Below are positions 18,790 to 33,730 of a DNA stretch of 64,000 bases, in pieces; position 1 is the stretch's first letter; each line of letters begins with the position of its first letter. The DNA is from JAJVID01 sp963743425. Lineage in GTDB: Bacteria > Acidobacteriota > Blastocatellia > RBC074. The position numbers and the translations under genes are program-made. The notes below the pieces were generated by a model. The model worked only from the letters and a program-made list of their open reading frames with translations, did no database searches and was not told the DNA's origin. The stretch spans positions 372,001 to 436,000 of the forward strand of contig CAVUPU010000004.1 of NCBI GenBank assembly GCA_963743425.1. Reading direction: 5' to 3'.

Positions 18790-21636
18790 GTGGATAACGA
18801 GCGTTGGCGCGAAATCGAAGAAGTTTTTCAAAACGTCGCAGAGCGCGATCCGGCTGAGCGCAACGCTTACCTGGCGCAAATCTGCGGCGACGATCGAGAG
18901 TTGCGCCGCGAGGTCGAATCCCTGCTCGCCCACGACGACTTCGATACCTTCATTCATGAGCCGATCAAAGACGCGGCTCGATCTCTGGACGCCGATTCAG
19001 ACCACGATCTGATCGGGCAGCGTCTGGGGCCGTATCGCGTGGCGGAGTTGATCGGTCACGGCGGGATGGGCGCGGTATACGCGGCGCTGCGCGACGACGA
19101 TCAATTCAATCAGCGCGTCGCCGTCAAGATCGTCAAGCGCGGAATGGACACCGGCTTCGTGCTCAGCCGATTCCGCCACGAGCGGCAAATTCTAGCCTCG
19201 CTCGAACATCCCAACATCGCGCGACTGCTCGACGGCGGCTCGACGGAAGGCGGGCGGCCTTACTTCGTGATGGAGTTCATCGAAGGGCTGACGGTCACCG
19301 AATATTGCGCTGCGCATCGACTCTCGATCCCCGACCGCGTAAAGCTCTTCCGTCAGGTTTGCAGCGCTGTGCAGCACGCGCATCAAAAACTGGTCGTGCA
19401 TCGCGACATCAAACCGGGCAACATTCTGGTCAGTCGCGACGGCGCGCCGAAGCTTCTGGATTTCGGCATCGCCAAGCTGCTCGATTCGGCGCAGTCCGCA
19501 GCCGATCCCGCGCGAACCGCGACGATGATGCGGATGATGACGCCCGATTACGCCAGCCCGGAGCAAGTGCGGGGATTGGCGATGACTACGGCGACCGACG
19601 TCTATTCGCTCGGCGCGGCGCTTTACGAACTACTGACCAGGCAGCGCCCGCATCGTTTTCAAAGTTATACGCCGACCGAGATCGAGCGAGTTGTTTGCGA
19701 AACCGAAATCGAACGGCCAAGCGAAGCCGTTAGCAAGTCAGACGGCTTATCGGCCAAAGCCCGCAAACAGCTATCCGGCGATTTGGACAACATCATCCTG
19801 ATGGCGATGCGCAAGGAGCCGGAGCGCCGTTATCAATCGGTCGAGCAGTTCTCTGATGATTTGCTGCGTTATCTGGAAGAGCGCCCCGTCATCGCGCGCG
19901 GCGACACCGCCGGTTATCGCGCGGGCAAATTCATTCGCCGTCATCGCCTCGGCGTCGCGGCGACGGCGCTGGTCATCGCCAGTTTGCTGGGCGGGTTGAT
20001 CGCCACGAACTATCAGGCCCGCCTCGCCGAACGCCGCTTCGCGCAAGTCCGCAAGCTGGCCAACACGTTCCTCTTCGATTTCCACGACGAGATAAAAAAT
20101 CTTCCCGGCTCGACCAGCGCGCGCGCGATGGTTGTGCGAACGGCGCTGGATTATCTGGACTCTCTGGCGCTGGAAGCAGAGGGCGATCCGGCGCTGCAAT
20201 TGGAACTGGCGCAGGCTTACCTGCGCGTGGGCGACGTGCAAGGCGATCTGCGATCCGCAAACCTGGGGCAAGTCAAAGCTTCGATGGAGAGCTATCTAAA
20301 GGGGCTGGCGCTGGCCGAGAAGCTGGAAGCCGGCGCCCCGGACAACACGGCGCTGTTTGAAACGCTGACCGATCTTCACATCAGTCTGGGCAATCAGCGG
20401 TCGTTAAATGGCGATGTAGCCGGCGGCATCGCGGAGTTGCGCCAGGGGCTGCGCGCGGCGGAAAAGATCAACGCGCGCAATCCCAACAAGGCGGAACATT
20501 TGATGATGCTGGTCAGAAGCCACGAGGCATTGGGCGACGCCGAACTGCACCGCAGAGATGTGGCTGCCGCGCTTGATAACTATCGCCGGACACTGCAATT
20601 TGCCGAAAGGCGCGCCGCCGAATTCCCCAGCGACCGGTCGCAGCACAGTTTGGCGCTGACGCTGTCGCGCCTGGGTGACGCGCTGGCTGAGCAAGGCGAT
20701 TTGGCGGCGACCATCGAAAGTTATCGCCGCTCGCTGCTGATTCATGAAACGCTCGTCAAAAAACAGCCCGACAATGCAGCCTATCGTCGCGAAATGAAAG
20801 TGGCCTACAACTGGGCGGGGAATTTTTCGGGCAACCCGCATTTTCTCAACCTCGGCGACAGCGCGGCGGCTTTGCAGTCTTACCGTCAAGGCTTGAATAT
20901 TTCTGAGGAACTGGCGGCGGCAGACCCCAAAAATTCAACGGCGAAATTCGATTTGGGTGTCAGTTACGAAAAGATGGGCGACATCCTTTCCGAGACGGAA
21001 CCAGCGCAGGGGGCGGAGTTTTATCGCAGGGCATTGTCGGCCACGGGTGATTTGTTGATCGCCTCCCCGAACCAATACCGTTTCCTGCGTCGTCACACGG
21101 TCTTCCTGTGGAAAAGGGGGGCGGCCTTGCACAAACGGGGTGATCGCAAAGGCGCGCTTCAGGACCTTAACCAGGCGTTGGAAAATCTGCAGGAGTTGAC
21201 TGCCAAAAATCCGTCGAATGCCGAGCTCCAAGGCGATCTGCACGCGACACTCACCGCTTTGGCCGACGCGCTGACCGAGACGGGGGAGCGCGCGAAAGCG
21301 TTGGACTACGGCAGCCAGTCGCTGGCTCTGGCGGAGAAGATGGTCGCCGCCAATCCGGCGGACCTGTACGCGCAATGGCGGCTGGCCAAGTCTTATTCAG
21401 GCTTGGGGCGCTACCATGAGTCACTGGCGTCCTCGCCGAAATCTCGCCTCGCCGAACGCGTCGCCAATTGGAGACAGGCGCGCGACTGGCGTCAGAAGGC
21501 GCTCGGCGTGTGGGATGAATGGCCCAAACACGCCGTGTCAAACAGCTTCAACCTGACACGCCGCGAACAGGCTGCGCACGCCGTTGCGCAATGCCAGACG
21601 ATGTTGGAAAAGTTGAGCGCGGCTCCCCAACGTTGA
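18790..21636 (+). CDS. Transmembrane Ser/Thr protein kinase with C-terminal TPR repeats
   Basis: This is a 948-residue eukaryotic-like kinase. Residues 1-60 are a helical region typical of this kinase group. The kinase domain (about 75-340) has Gly-loop GHGGMGAVYAA, VAVKIVKRG (ATP Lys), catalytic HRDIKPGNIL, DFGIAKLL and TPDYASPEQVRG. One TM helix (LGVAATALVIASLLGGLIA, about 385-405) separates it from a C-terminal domain of about 10 TPR-like repeats, expected outside the membrane. GTG start. It is tightly coupled to the ECF sigma gene upstream, which is its likely partner. Confidence 0.93.
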   Translation: MDNERWREIEEVFQNVAERDPAERNAYLAQICGDDRELRREVESLLAHDDFDTFIHEPIKDAARSLDADSDHDLIGQRLGPYRVAELIGHGGMGAVYAALRDDDQFNQRVAVKIVKRGMDTGFVLSRFRHERQILASLEHPNIARLLDGGSTEGGRPYFVMEFIEGLTVTEYCAAHRLSIPDRVKLFRQVCSAVQHAHQKLVVHRDIKPGNILVSRDGAPKLLDFGIAKLLDSAQSAADPARTATMMRMMTPDYASPEQVRGLAMTTATDVYSLGAALYELLTRQRPHRFQSYTPTEIERVVCETEIERPSEAVSKSDGLSAKARKQLSGDLDNIILMAMRKEPERRYQSVEQFSDDLLRYLEERPVIARGDTAGYRAGKFIRRHRLGVAATALVIASLLGGLIATNYQARLAERRFAQVRKLANTFLFDFHDEIKNLPGSTSARAMVVRTALDYLDSLALEAEGDPALQLELAQAYLRVGDVQGDLRSANLGQVKASMESYLKGLALAEKLEAGAPDNTALFETLTDLHISLGNQRSLNGDVAGGIAELRQGLRAAEKINARNPNKAEHLMMLVRSHEALGDAELHRRDVAAALDNYRRTLQFAERRAAEFPSDRSQHSLALTLSRLGDALAEQGDLAATIESYRRSLLIHETLVKKQPDNAAYRREMKVAYNWAGNFSGNPHFLNLGDSAAALQSYRQGLNISEELAAADPKNSTAKFDLGVSYEKMGDILSETEPAQGAEFYRRALSATGDLLIASPNQYRFLRRHTVFLWKRGAALHKRGDRKGALQDLNQALENLQELTAKNPSNAELQGDLHATLTALADALTETGERAKALDYGSQSLALAEKMVAANPADLYAQWRLAKSYSGLGRYHESLASSPKSRLAERVANWRQARDWRQKALGVWDEWPKHAVSNSFNLTRREQAAHAVAQCQTMLEKLSAAPQR

Positions 21637-21846
21637 GATAGGCGAATTCCCGCCTCACCTCCTCTCAGCCTCTATCACTCCCGATTCTCGAATCCCGAAA
21701 AAATTCTTCCGGCGGTGATCATCGCCGCTTCACTTTTTCGCTTGTGCTTGATGAGCGGCGGTCATCGCCGGCCTGGCAAGCGCAAGGCGCGATGATGATC
21801 GCCGGAATCAATCACCAACAAACAACAGAAGAAGGAGCAATCAACA

Positions 21847-22387
21847 ATGAAGATCAAAAGAATATTGAGAACGCGAGCAGCGCTGAACGCGGCCCTGATC
21901 GCATTGGCGGCGGCGGCGGCCATCTGGGCTGCCTCGCCTGCAAGCCGGGTAGAGGCTTCTCGCGCAACGCATGCCAGCGCGATCAAGGAAGTAGACCCGC
22001 GCGCCTTTGGCATGTTCGGCATTACTCAGGGCCAAACCGCCCGCCTCAACGTGGTCAACCTCGAAACCGGGGATACTACTCCCCTGCATCCGGGTGGAGT
22101 TGTCGTTCATTGACGGCGACGGTAACACGCTGTTGCAGAGGGTCCACGACGTGGATCGCGGCAAGTCGGCGTTTCTGGACTTGAACGGCGATCAGCTCGT
22201 GGGACGGGGCGGACGTGCACAGATTCGCGCGCTGGCGCAGTTCATCGGCACGCCGGACGTCATCGATGACCCGTTCTTCCGCAATTGCCTGCTGACATTG
22301 GAGGTGATTGACAACGTCACTGGCCGCACCAATTTCATCGTCTCGGACAGCGTGAGGATACAAACGGTCACTCCCGTGGCGAACTGA
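21847..22387 (+). pseudogene. Small secreted protein of unknown function, frameshifted
   Basis: A signal peptide (RAALNAALIALAAAAAIWAA, cleaved near ASRVEA) precedes a short beta-rich domain. The frame starting at 21847 breaks at a CCCC run (22081-22084). Removing one C gives a continuous TTPCIRVELSFIDGDGNTLL and reaches the stop at 22385-22387. The joined protein would be about 179 residues, with LNVVNLETGD before the break and CLLTLEVIDNVTGRTNFIV after it. I do not recognise the family. It follows the sigma-kinase pair and precedes the repeat peptide, and may be regulated with them. Confidence 0.7.
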
Positions 22388-22433
22388 AGACGGCGACTGG
22401 AAACTAAAAACCGGAATTACACTGGAGGAAAAC

Positions 22434-22664
22434 ATGAGCAATCGCAATTCATTCTCGAAGACGAGCGCACCCGGCGCGAATGGGCTGAAGGTCAAGACCG
22501 GCGTCAAGGCTGGGCTCAACCCTCCGGAGCCTAATCGTCATAGCAATCACAACCAGACGACGGCGCGTGGGTTGAAGGTCAAGAGCGGTGTTAAGGCCGG
22601 AGCGTTGACTCCCAACCACAATCAGACGTTGGGGCGTGAGCGCCTGGCCCGGCGGAGGAGTTAA
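22434..22664 (+). CDS. Short basic two-repeat peptide (possible RiPP-like precursor)
   Basis: This 76-residue protein contains no Cys or Trp and has two copies of one motif: GLKVKTGVKAG (17-27) leading to NHNQT (38-42), and GLKVKSGVKAG (46-56) leading to NHNQT (61-65). It ends in a basic RERLARRRS tail. Strong GGAGG spacing before ATG 22434 supports translation. A repeated core in a very short protein with a distinct N-terminal leader is the layout of modified-peptide (RiPP) precursors or of nucleic-acid-binding tails. No modification enzyme lies nearby, so function is unassigned. Neighbours are a frameshifted secreted protein upstream and a globin downstream. Confidence 0.65.
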   Translation: MSNRNSFSKTSAPGANGLKVKTGVKAGLNPPEPNRHSNHNQTTARGLKVKSGVKAGALTPNHNQTLGRERLARRRS

Positions 22665-22777
22665 ATCGAACGGCGCCAATCACCGGCGGACGCTTACCGC
22701 AAAGAGCGTCCGCCCATAACAACCAACGACAATCATTGAAGCCGATAACGTCCACAATAACGTCTGAGGAGGACGAA

Positions 22778-23209
22778 ATGACGCACGAACAAATAGCTCT
22801 GACGCAATCTAGCTTCGCCCAGGTCATCCCGATCGCCGACACAGCCGCCGCGTTGTTTTATGGTCGGTTATTCGAACTGGCGCCCGAACTGCGCCCGCTG
22901 TTCAAAGGAGAGTTGCAGGAGCAGGGGCGGAAGTTGATGCGGATGATCGGGCTGGCGGTCAAAGGTCTCGACCGCTGGGAGACGCTTGCGCCTGTGTTGC
23001 GGGATTTAGGCCAGCGCCACGAGCAATACGGCGTGCGGGAGCAGGACTACGACACGGTCGGCGCGGCGCTGCTCTGGACGTTGGAGCAAGGCTTGGGGCC
23101 GAGCTTCACGCCGGAGGTCAAAGCCGCCTGGGTCGCGGTCTACACCCAGCTCGCCGGCGCCATGCAACGCGCCACGGCGCAGACACAACGACTCGATCAC
23201 GCGGCCTGA
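22778..23209 (+). CDS. Single-domain bacterial globin
   Basis: This 143-residue haem globin is of the haemoglobin-like family, and O2 or NO handling is the likely role. THEQIALTQSSFAQVIPIAD is helix A, AALFYGRLFELAPELRPLF is the B/C region, and RHEQYGVREQDY holds the proximal His of helix F. TLEQGLGPSFTPEVKAAWVA is the G/H region. I used ATG 22778 because GAGGAGG precedes it; an in-frame ATG 42 bp upstream lacks a site and adds a non-globin segment. It stands between small secreted genes. Confidence 0.88.
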   Translation: MTHEQIALTQSSFAQVIPIADTAAALFYGRLFELAPELRPLFKGELQEQGRKLMRMIGLAVKGLDRWETLAPVLRDLGQRHEQYGVREQDYDTVGAALLWTLEQGLGPSFTPEVKAAWVAVYTQLAGAMQRATAQTQRLDHAA

Positions 23210-23324
23210 CGCAGGCGCGGCAGCCGCGATTTCAATCGTCAATCGGCGCCCGGAACCAGAGCGGGCCGGGTCGCGTGATTGGCGCGGACAATTCAACCCA
23301 TTTCACTTGAGAAGGAGATTCGCA

Positions 23325-24338
23325 ATGTATCAGTTCAAAAAACACCTATTAGCCGCCTTCGGCTTCACGATCATGGCCTTCGCGCTCGCGCTCAATGCCG
23401 GCTCTCCGGCAACCGGCGCCGCGCAGAATCAATCTCCGGACGGTCAGCTGCAAAGCGCCGCCGCGGAAAAACCCAAAGGCTGTTTCACCTGCGATTTCGG
23501 GCTGCCCGGCGCCCTGCCGCTCGACCAGGTTCCGGCGATCATCGAACGCGACCGCATGTACATGGCCGAACAGCCTGGGATGCGGACCAAACATCTGCCG
23601 CTGCGGATTGATTTCAACACCGGCAACCTGCTCAGCGGCGGGCGTTACCTCTTCGACACCTTCGAAGAGGCGCAAGCTTACAAAGATTGGGTCACGAATG
23701 ATTTTATTCTCGACGGCGTCAAATTTCTGGAACGTCCCATCTTCCTTGGCGCCGGAATGCCACGCCTGGCGTGTCGTCGGCGCGCGTGATTTCTCACCCG
23801 TCAGGACACGCAGATCATTATGCGAACCGAGCGTTGGAGCGTGCCCGGCGGCAGTCCGAAAGACGCGCTCAAACTAAAATGGGACGCTGTGCAGGCCGAG
23901 GCGGCGCAGCGTGGGTTGACCAGCGTTTGGCTGACTTACAACGAGCAGGAGCATCTGGCCCAACTCGTCTACTTCGCCAACCGCATCGGCCCGCAAGACC
24001 CGAACAACCCGGACTTCGCCAGCCTGGCGGCGTTGGAAACCGCCACGCCGCTCGGCCACATCTTCGACAGTTACGGTTGGAGCAAGACGTTCGACCGGAC
24101 GCAATGGGTGCTGACGATCTGGTTCCCGTTCGTGGCGGGCGATCACGGCGCGCCGTCGCTCTGGCCCCACTCTCCGCCCTTCCCGCAGCCATTCAGCGGC
24201 GACGGCGTCTGCGAAGTCAGTCGCGGCGAGAATCACGCCAACAGCCCGGCCGATTGCGGGACAGCGTGCGGCAACGGCGTCTGCGATCCGGGCGAGAACA
24301 CTCAGAATTGCCCCGGCGATTGCCGGCTTCCGCAATAA
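23325..24338 (+). pseudogene. Secreted Cys-rich protein of unknown function, with two compensating frameshifts
   Basis: The joined frame gives a secreted protein of about 337 residues. A signal peptide (to about residue 30) precedes KGCFTCDFGLPGALPLDQVP and IDFNTGNLLSGGRYLFDTFE. Near 23757 one extra G shifts the frame (EEAQAYKDWV... then AECHAWRVVGARDF read in frame +1). Near 23787 a missing base restores the original frame at FLTRQDTQIIMRTERW. The end is Cys-rich: CGNGVCDPGENTQNCPGDC resembles extracellular repeats of secreted proteins. The paired indels 30 bp apart are more like sequencing error than decay. GAAGGAGA precedes ATG 23325. Confidence 0.75.
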
Positions 24339-24426
24339 CCCGGAAAAAGAGATCGCCAATCGCGCTCTGATCGAGTCGCCTGCTGGTGAAGCAAGGACTG
24401 CGTCGATGGGCGCAGGCCTCCACCAT

Positions 24427-25221
24427 TTACACCGCCACCGGCGCGGCGATGTGAGGGTGAGCCTGATAATTGGCGATCTCGAAATCTTCGAACGGTAATC
24501 GAAGATGGACTCCGGTTTGCGCTTGATGATCAATTGCGGCGCAGGGAAAGGCTCGCGGCTGAGTTGCAGCCTCACCTGTTCCAGGTGGTTCAGGTAGATG
24601 TGGCAATCTCCTCCGGTCCAGATGAATTCGCCGACGTCAAGGTCGCATTGCTCGGGCGATCATGTGAGTCAGCAGCGCGTAGGAAGCGATATTGAACGGG
24701 ACGCCGAGAAATATGTCCGCCGATCTCTGATAAAGCTGGCAGGAGAGTTTGTTCCCTACCACATAGAACTGAGCCATAACGTGACAGGGCGCGAGGGCCA
24801 TTCGATCCAGTTCGCCGACATTCCAGGCGCTGATAATCAGGCGGCGGGAATCGGGATTGGTTTTGATCTGTTCGATGAGATCGCTGACCTGGTCAATCGC
24901 GCGGCCATCAGCCGCCCGCCACGATCTCCATTGCGCGCCGTAGACCGGGCCAAGATCGCCGTTCTCGTCCGCCCATTCGTTCCAGATGGTCACGCCGTGG
25001 TCGTTCAGATATTTGACGCTCGTTTCGCCGCGCAGAAACCACAACAACTCATAGATGATCGATTTCAGATGAATCCTCTTCGTCGTGACCAGAGGAAAGC
25101 CCTGGCTCAAATCGAACCGTATCTGGTAGCCGAAGATGGAGACCGTCCCGACGCCTGTGCGGTCATCTTTGCGCGCGCCGTTGTCGAGCGCATGCTTCAT
25201 CAGATCGAGGTACTGCTTCAT
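24427..25221 (-). pseudogene. thyA: Thymidylate synthase with two frameshifts
   Basis: It converts dUMP to dTMP using methylene-tetrahydrofolate. Intact as far as HMIARA, it carries LLWFLRGETSVKYLNDHGVT, GPVYGAQWRSW, SRRLIISAWNVGELDRMALA and the catalytic Cys in APCHVMAQFYV. One extra A near 24647 truncates it. The next frame continues CDLDVGEFIWTGGDCHIYLN, and a missing T near 24497 diverts it again before IANYQAHPHIAAPVAV and TAA 24427-24429. Correcting both gives 264 residues, the usual ThyA length. folA is intact about 9.5 kb away. Since thyA is normally needed for thymidylate, sequence error is likely. Confidence 0.9.
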
Positions 25222-25339
25222 TTCCGATCGATTCCTTTCGCTTGTCTCCGATTGGCGTGGGTAAGACGACGAATATAGCAGAGAATCGCGCCAGTTGAGC
25301 TAAGCGCGGAGGCAAAATTTTTGAGACGTGATCGCTTGC

Positions 25340-25380
25340 CATATGCCATATGCCATATTTCATATGGCATATGGCATATG
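25340..25380. repeat. Short CATATGC heptad palindrome
   Basis: Two 19-bp arms (25340-25358 and 25362-25380) with a 3-nt loop are each made of CATATGC/CATATGG-type words repeated at 7-bp spacing. It lies between divergent thyA and the phosphorylase gene. Confidence 0.8.
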
Positions 25381-25431
25381 TAGTTTGGTTGACGGGGTCA
25401 GGATGGTTAGGTAGAGTGCTGGCTGTGTACG

Positions 25432-25458
25432 GCCGGCGCCGGATGTTCCGGCGCCGGC
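25432..25458. promoter_or_regulatory. GC-rich palindrome between divergent genes
   Basis: GCCGGCGCCGG (25432-25442) and CCGGCGCCGGC (25448-25458) form a perfect 11-bp stem around ATGTT. It sits about 75 bp before the phosphorylase start and about 210 bp before the thyA start. Because both genes are divergent, a terminator role is unlikely; a leader hairpin or operator is possible. The rest of the 311-bp spacer is unremarkable apart from the heptad palindrome. Confidence 0.5.
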
Positions 25459-25532
25459 TCTGACGTTTTCCCTACATTAACGTATCTTTCTGACCATACT
25501 TGTGATCCCGCGCCCGGGATCGATCTGGAAAA

Positions 25533-27683
<2,151 letters not shown>

Positions 27684-27703
27684 TCAGGCGGCATCGTCAG
27701 AAC

Positions 27704-27778
27704 GTGGGGAGTGGGGAGTGGGGAATCGGGAATAGGGAACAAGGAAGTTATTTCCTATTCCCCACTTCCCCACTGCGG
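27704..27778. repeat. Heptad hairpin between convergent genes
   Basis: A left arm of GTGGGGA words (27704-27750) faces a right arm TTCCTATTCCCCACTTCCCC (27752-27771) continuing to CACTG. Pairing is imperfect but extended. It fills the 99-bp spacer between the convergent phosphorylase and CHAT-TPR genes, suggesting a bidirectional terminator. Confidence 0.7.
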
Positions 27779-27782
27779 TGAA

Positions 27783-31427
<3,645 letters not shown>

Positions 31428-31728
31428 TTATCCTCCTCATCTCTCTCTCAAGAGGGATTTTGATTGTTTTGCAAATTTCGTTGTTTTCGAGCTTTCCGCA
31501 GGGCCGCTGGGAAAGTTTAGCGGGGCTGAGGATACAAACAGCCGCTAAAGGCGTCAATAGTTCGACTGAGTAATGGCAAACTGATCGCACTAACCGTTTT
31601 CATTTGTCATTGCGGGAATGACGACTTCCAGAAATGACAAACGAAAAATGGAATATGACAAATGGAAAATGAAAAAGGGCGAGACCGGTTGACCGATCCC
31701 GCCCTTAATGTTTATCGCCTCGGCCGAA
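31428..31728. other. Intergenic region with a degenerate heptad hairpin
   Basis: No gene seen. The first part holds the CHAT-gene promoter region. The second part holds the hairpin at 31597-31675. TTGTCATT and related words match those of the hairpins at 6107-6203 and 43505-43620. Confidence 0.5.
31597..31675. repeat. Degenerate heptad hairpin
   Basis: A shortened left arm (GTTTTCATTTGTCATT) faces a fuller right arm built of AATGACA, AACGAAA, AATGGAA, TATGACA, AATGGAA. It is related in sequence to the hairpins at 6107-6203 and 43505-43620, but its left side is incomplete. Confidence 0.65.
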
Positions 31729-32104
31729 CTATTCGACTTCGGCAATGCTTTCGACCACCATCTTACCCTCGGCCATTTTGCCGGTAACTTTGAACTTGGC
31801 GCCTTTATCCTTTTTGCTCTTTTCGAGCGCGGCCTTGGCCAAGGCAGCGCCCTTCCCATCGAACTCGGTATACTTGCCTCCAGAGTAGAGGCCAAGCCCG
31901 CTCTTCGTCGCAATTCGCCATTAGTACGCAGCCTTTGCTTTCATTGGCCGCGGCCGCTTGCGGGTCTGCTTGCTTGGCCACCTTGCCAGTAGCGCAGGCT
32001 TTGTCAACGATGAAGCCTTCCAGTGTGAGCGCTTTGTCCTGAGCCATAACGACGAGACTCAAAGCGATAATCGCCGTCAGCGAAAAGATGAACTTTTTGA
32101 GCAT
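31729..32104 (-). pseudogene. Small secreted protein of unknown function, frameshifted
   Basis: A signal peptide (FIFSLTAIIALSLVVMAQ) precedes LTLEGFIVDKACATGKVAKQ, which contains Cys, then GCVLMANCDEE. At about 31893 two bases appear lost (GA in a GAGA run). The continuation GLGLYSGGKYTEFDGKGAAL and FKVTGKMAEGKMVVESIAEV closes at TAG 31729-31731. The repaired protein is about 125 residues. It is a beta-rich secreted protein that I cannot name. It lies on the same strand as the CHAT gene, separated from it by the heptad hairpin. Confidence 0.7.
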
Positions 32105-32333
32105 TTTTCTGATCCTTTCTGTATTCTGTAACAGGTTGTTATAGGTCTAATGTTGGTTTGTCACCAATTTTGCGACCTCGGTTCGGTCGCTCCCGTAGGG
32201 GATCAGGGGGATCCATTGGCATGTTGTCTCAAAAGGACAAGCCGGATCAAGTGCGGCGGCTTACATTTCTAATGAATTTAAACGCCGTCAATATTATCTC
32301 AAAACAAGAGATCGGATTGAAACTAGGGCGTGG

Positions 32334-32594
32334 TTATAATGCTCTTGGGCTTCGGTATTGCTCGTATCGCCGGGTCGGTTCATATTTATTGGCCGACATC
32401 ACCGGGTCTTTCTTCGGCGGCCCTTCGAGCCGGATAATTTCAATGGCTTCCTGATAAACCCGTTCGAGGTTTTCCGGCTGGAACCCGTTCAAGCGGCAGG
32501 CGCGAATGTGGGCGCGAACGATTTGCTCGACGGCCTCGCGCCCTATATCGTCCAATTCCTGGAGCGCACGCAGGGCATGTGCGGATAGCTTCAT
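32334..32594 (-). CDS. Small helical hypothetical protein
   Basis: This 86-residue protein is predicted to be largely helical (MKLSAHALRALQELDDIGRE) with a charged C-terminus. The ATG follows AAAGGACTGG at about 11 bp, a usable ribosome site. No motif or family was recognised, and the nearest genes give no hint. The 229-bp spacer to 32104 has no second gene. Confidence 0.5.
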   Translation of the reverse strand: MKLSAHALRALQELDDIGREAVEQIVRAHIRACRLNGFQPENLERVYQEAIEIIRLEGPPKKDPVMSANKYEPTRRYEQYRSPRAL

Positions 32595-32729
32595 AAGACA
32601 GACCAGTCCTTTCGCTACAATTTTTGGTGATTATTCCTCGTTTTTTAGAACCACAGGAAGGAACGGGCGCAGTGTAGCACAGTTTTCCCCCCTGTCCAGA
32701 AAATTTTATTTCTCAGCGTCGCGACCAGC

Positions 32730-32829
32730 CGGATCGGTACCGCGAGCGGTAGCGAGCGTGGCTTTCCTTACGAGCCACGCTCGCTACCGCTCGCGGTACT
32801 GATCCGGGAAGTTAAATTTTTACGCGCCA
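32730..32829. repeat. Dispersed palindromic repeat, copy 2
   Basis: 35-bp arms (32730-32764 and 32774-32808) have one wobble mismatch and share the core GTACCGCGAGCGGTAGCGAG with copy 1. The right flank (GAAGTTAAATTTTTACGCGC) is also shared. It lies upstream of mqnA. Confidence 0.9.
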
Positions 32830-32914
32830 CTGGGGCGATAAATTTGCCCGATATTCGCAGCGTGTTAGAATGCGCCCTCTCCGTATACTCGAATCGCTGG
32901 CAAATCATCCATTT

Positions 32915-33730
32915 ATGCGTATAGCAGCCTCGACTTATCTGAATTCCGCGCCCCTGGTTTACAGCTTCACACAAGGTTTTCTCCGTAAAAAGTATGACTT
33001 TATTGGGGATGCGGCCCCTTCGCGGTGCGCCGAGATGCTCCGGGCGGGACAATGCGAAATCGCGCTGATCCCGGTGATCGAGCTTCAACGCATACCCGGT
33101 TTGCGGATCGTCCCCGAAATCGCCGTGGCTTCTAAAAAGCGCGTCCGCAGCGTTCTGATTGCCTCGCGCCGCCCGCTCGAAGAGGTTCGGAGGCTGACGC
33201 TCGATCCCGCGTCGCGCACCTCGCAGGCGCTGGTCAAGATACTCTTCCTGCGGCGATACGGTTTTCTTCCCGAATGCGCCGAACGCGCAATAGAGCCTTC
33301 AGCCGGGGCGTGGAACCTGTTTGATGACGCCGACGCCGCGCTGGTCATCGGCGATCCGGCGATGAGGCTGGAGGCGGAGGCTCGGAGCCTCGATCTGAAG
33401 ATTTACGACATGGCCGAAGAGTGGCGCTCAATGACGGGACTCCCCTGCGTCTTCGCCGTCTGGGCCGCCCGCGAAGACGTCTGCGCCGGAGCGCCCGGCC
33501 TGGCGGATGATCTCATCGCCGCCAAACACGAGGGCATTGCCCATATTGAGCAGATCGCAACGCAATACGCGGCCGAGTTGGAATTGCCCCGAAGCGAGTT
33601 GCTCGATTACCTCTCGCAAAATGTCAATTACGATCTGGACGACCAGAACCTCCTTGGGATGGGCGCCTATTTCGATCTGGCCTACGAATGCGGTCTGCTC
33701 GCGCGACCGCGCTCAATGCTGTTCGTATGA
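32915..33730 (+). CDS. mqnA: Chorismate dehydratase, futalosine menaquinone pathway (MqnA)
   Basis: MqnA converts chorismate to 3-enolpyruvylbenzoate, the first step of the futalosine route to menaquinone. The fold is periplasmic-binding-protein-like. Family blocks are MRIAASTYLNSAPLVYSF, CEIALIPVIELQRIPGLRIV, SRTSQALVKILFLRRYGF and LVIGDPAM with LPCVFAVWAAR. The 271 residues are normal. I used ATG 32915; a longer frame from 32870 adds a non-conserved segment. Its stop overlaps the cofD start by 4 bp (ATGA), implying translational coupling. Confidence 0.93.
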   Translation: MRIAASTYLNSAPLVYSFTQGFLRKKYDFIGDAAPSRCAEMLRAGQCEIALIPVIELQRIPGLRIVPEIAVASKKRVRSVLIASRRPLEEVRRLTLDPASRTSQALVKILFLRRYGFLPECAERAIEPSAGAWNLFDDADAALVIGDPAMRLEAEARSLDLKIYDMAEEWRSMTGLPCVFAVWAAREDVCAGAPGLADDLIAAKHEGIAHIEQIATQYAAELELPRSELLDYLSQNVNYDLDDQNLLGMGAYFDLAYECGLLARPRSMLFV

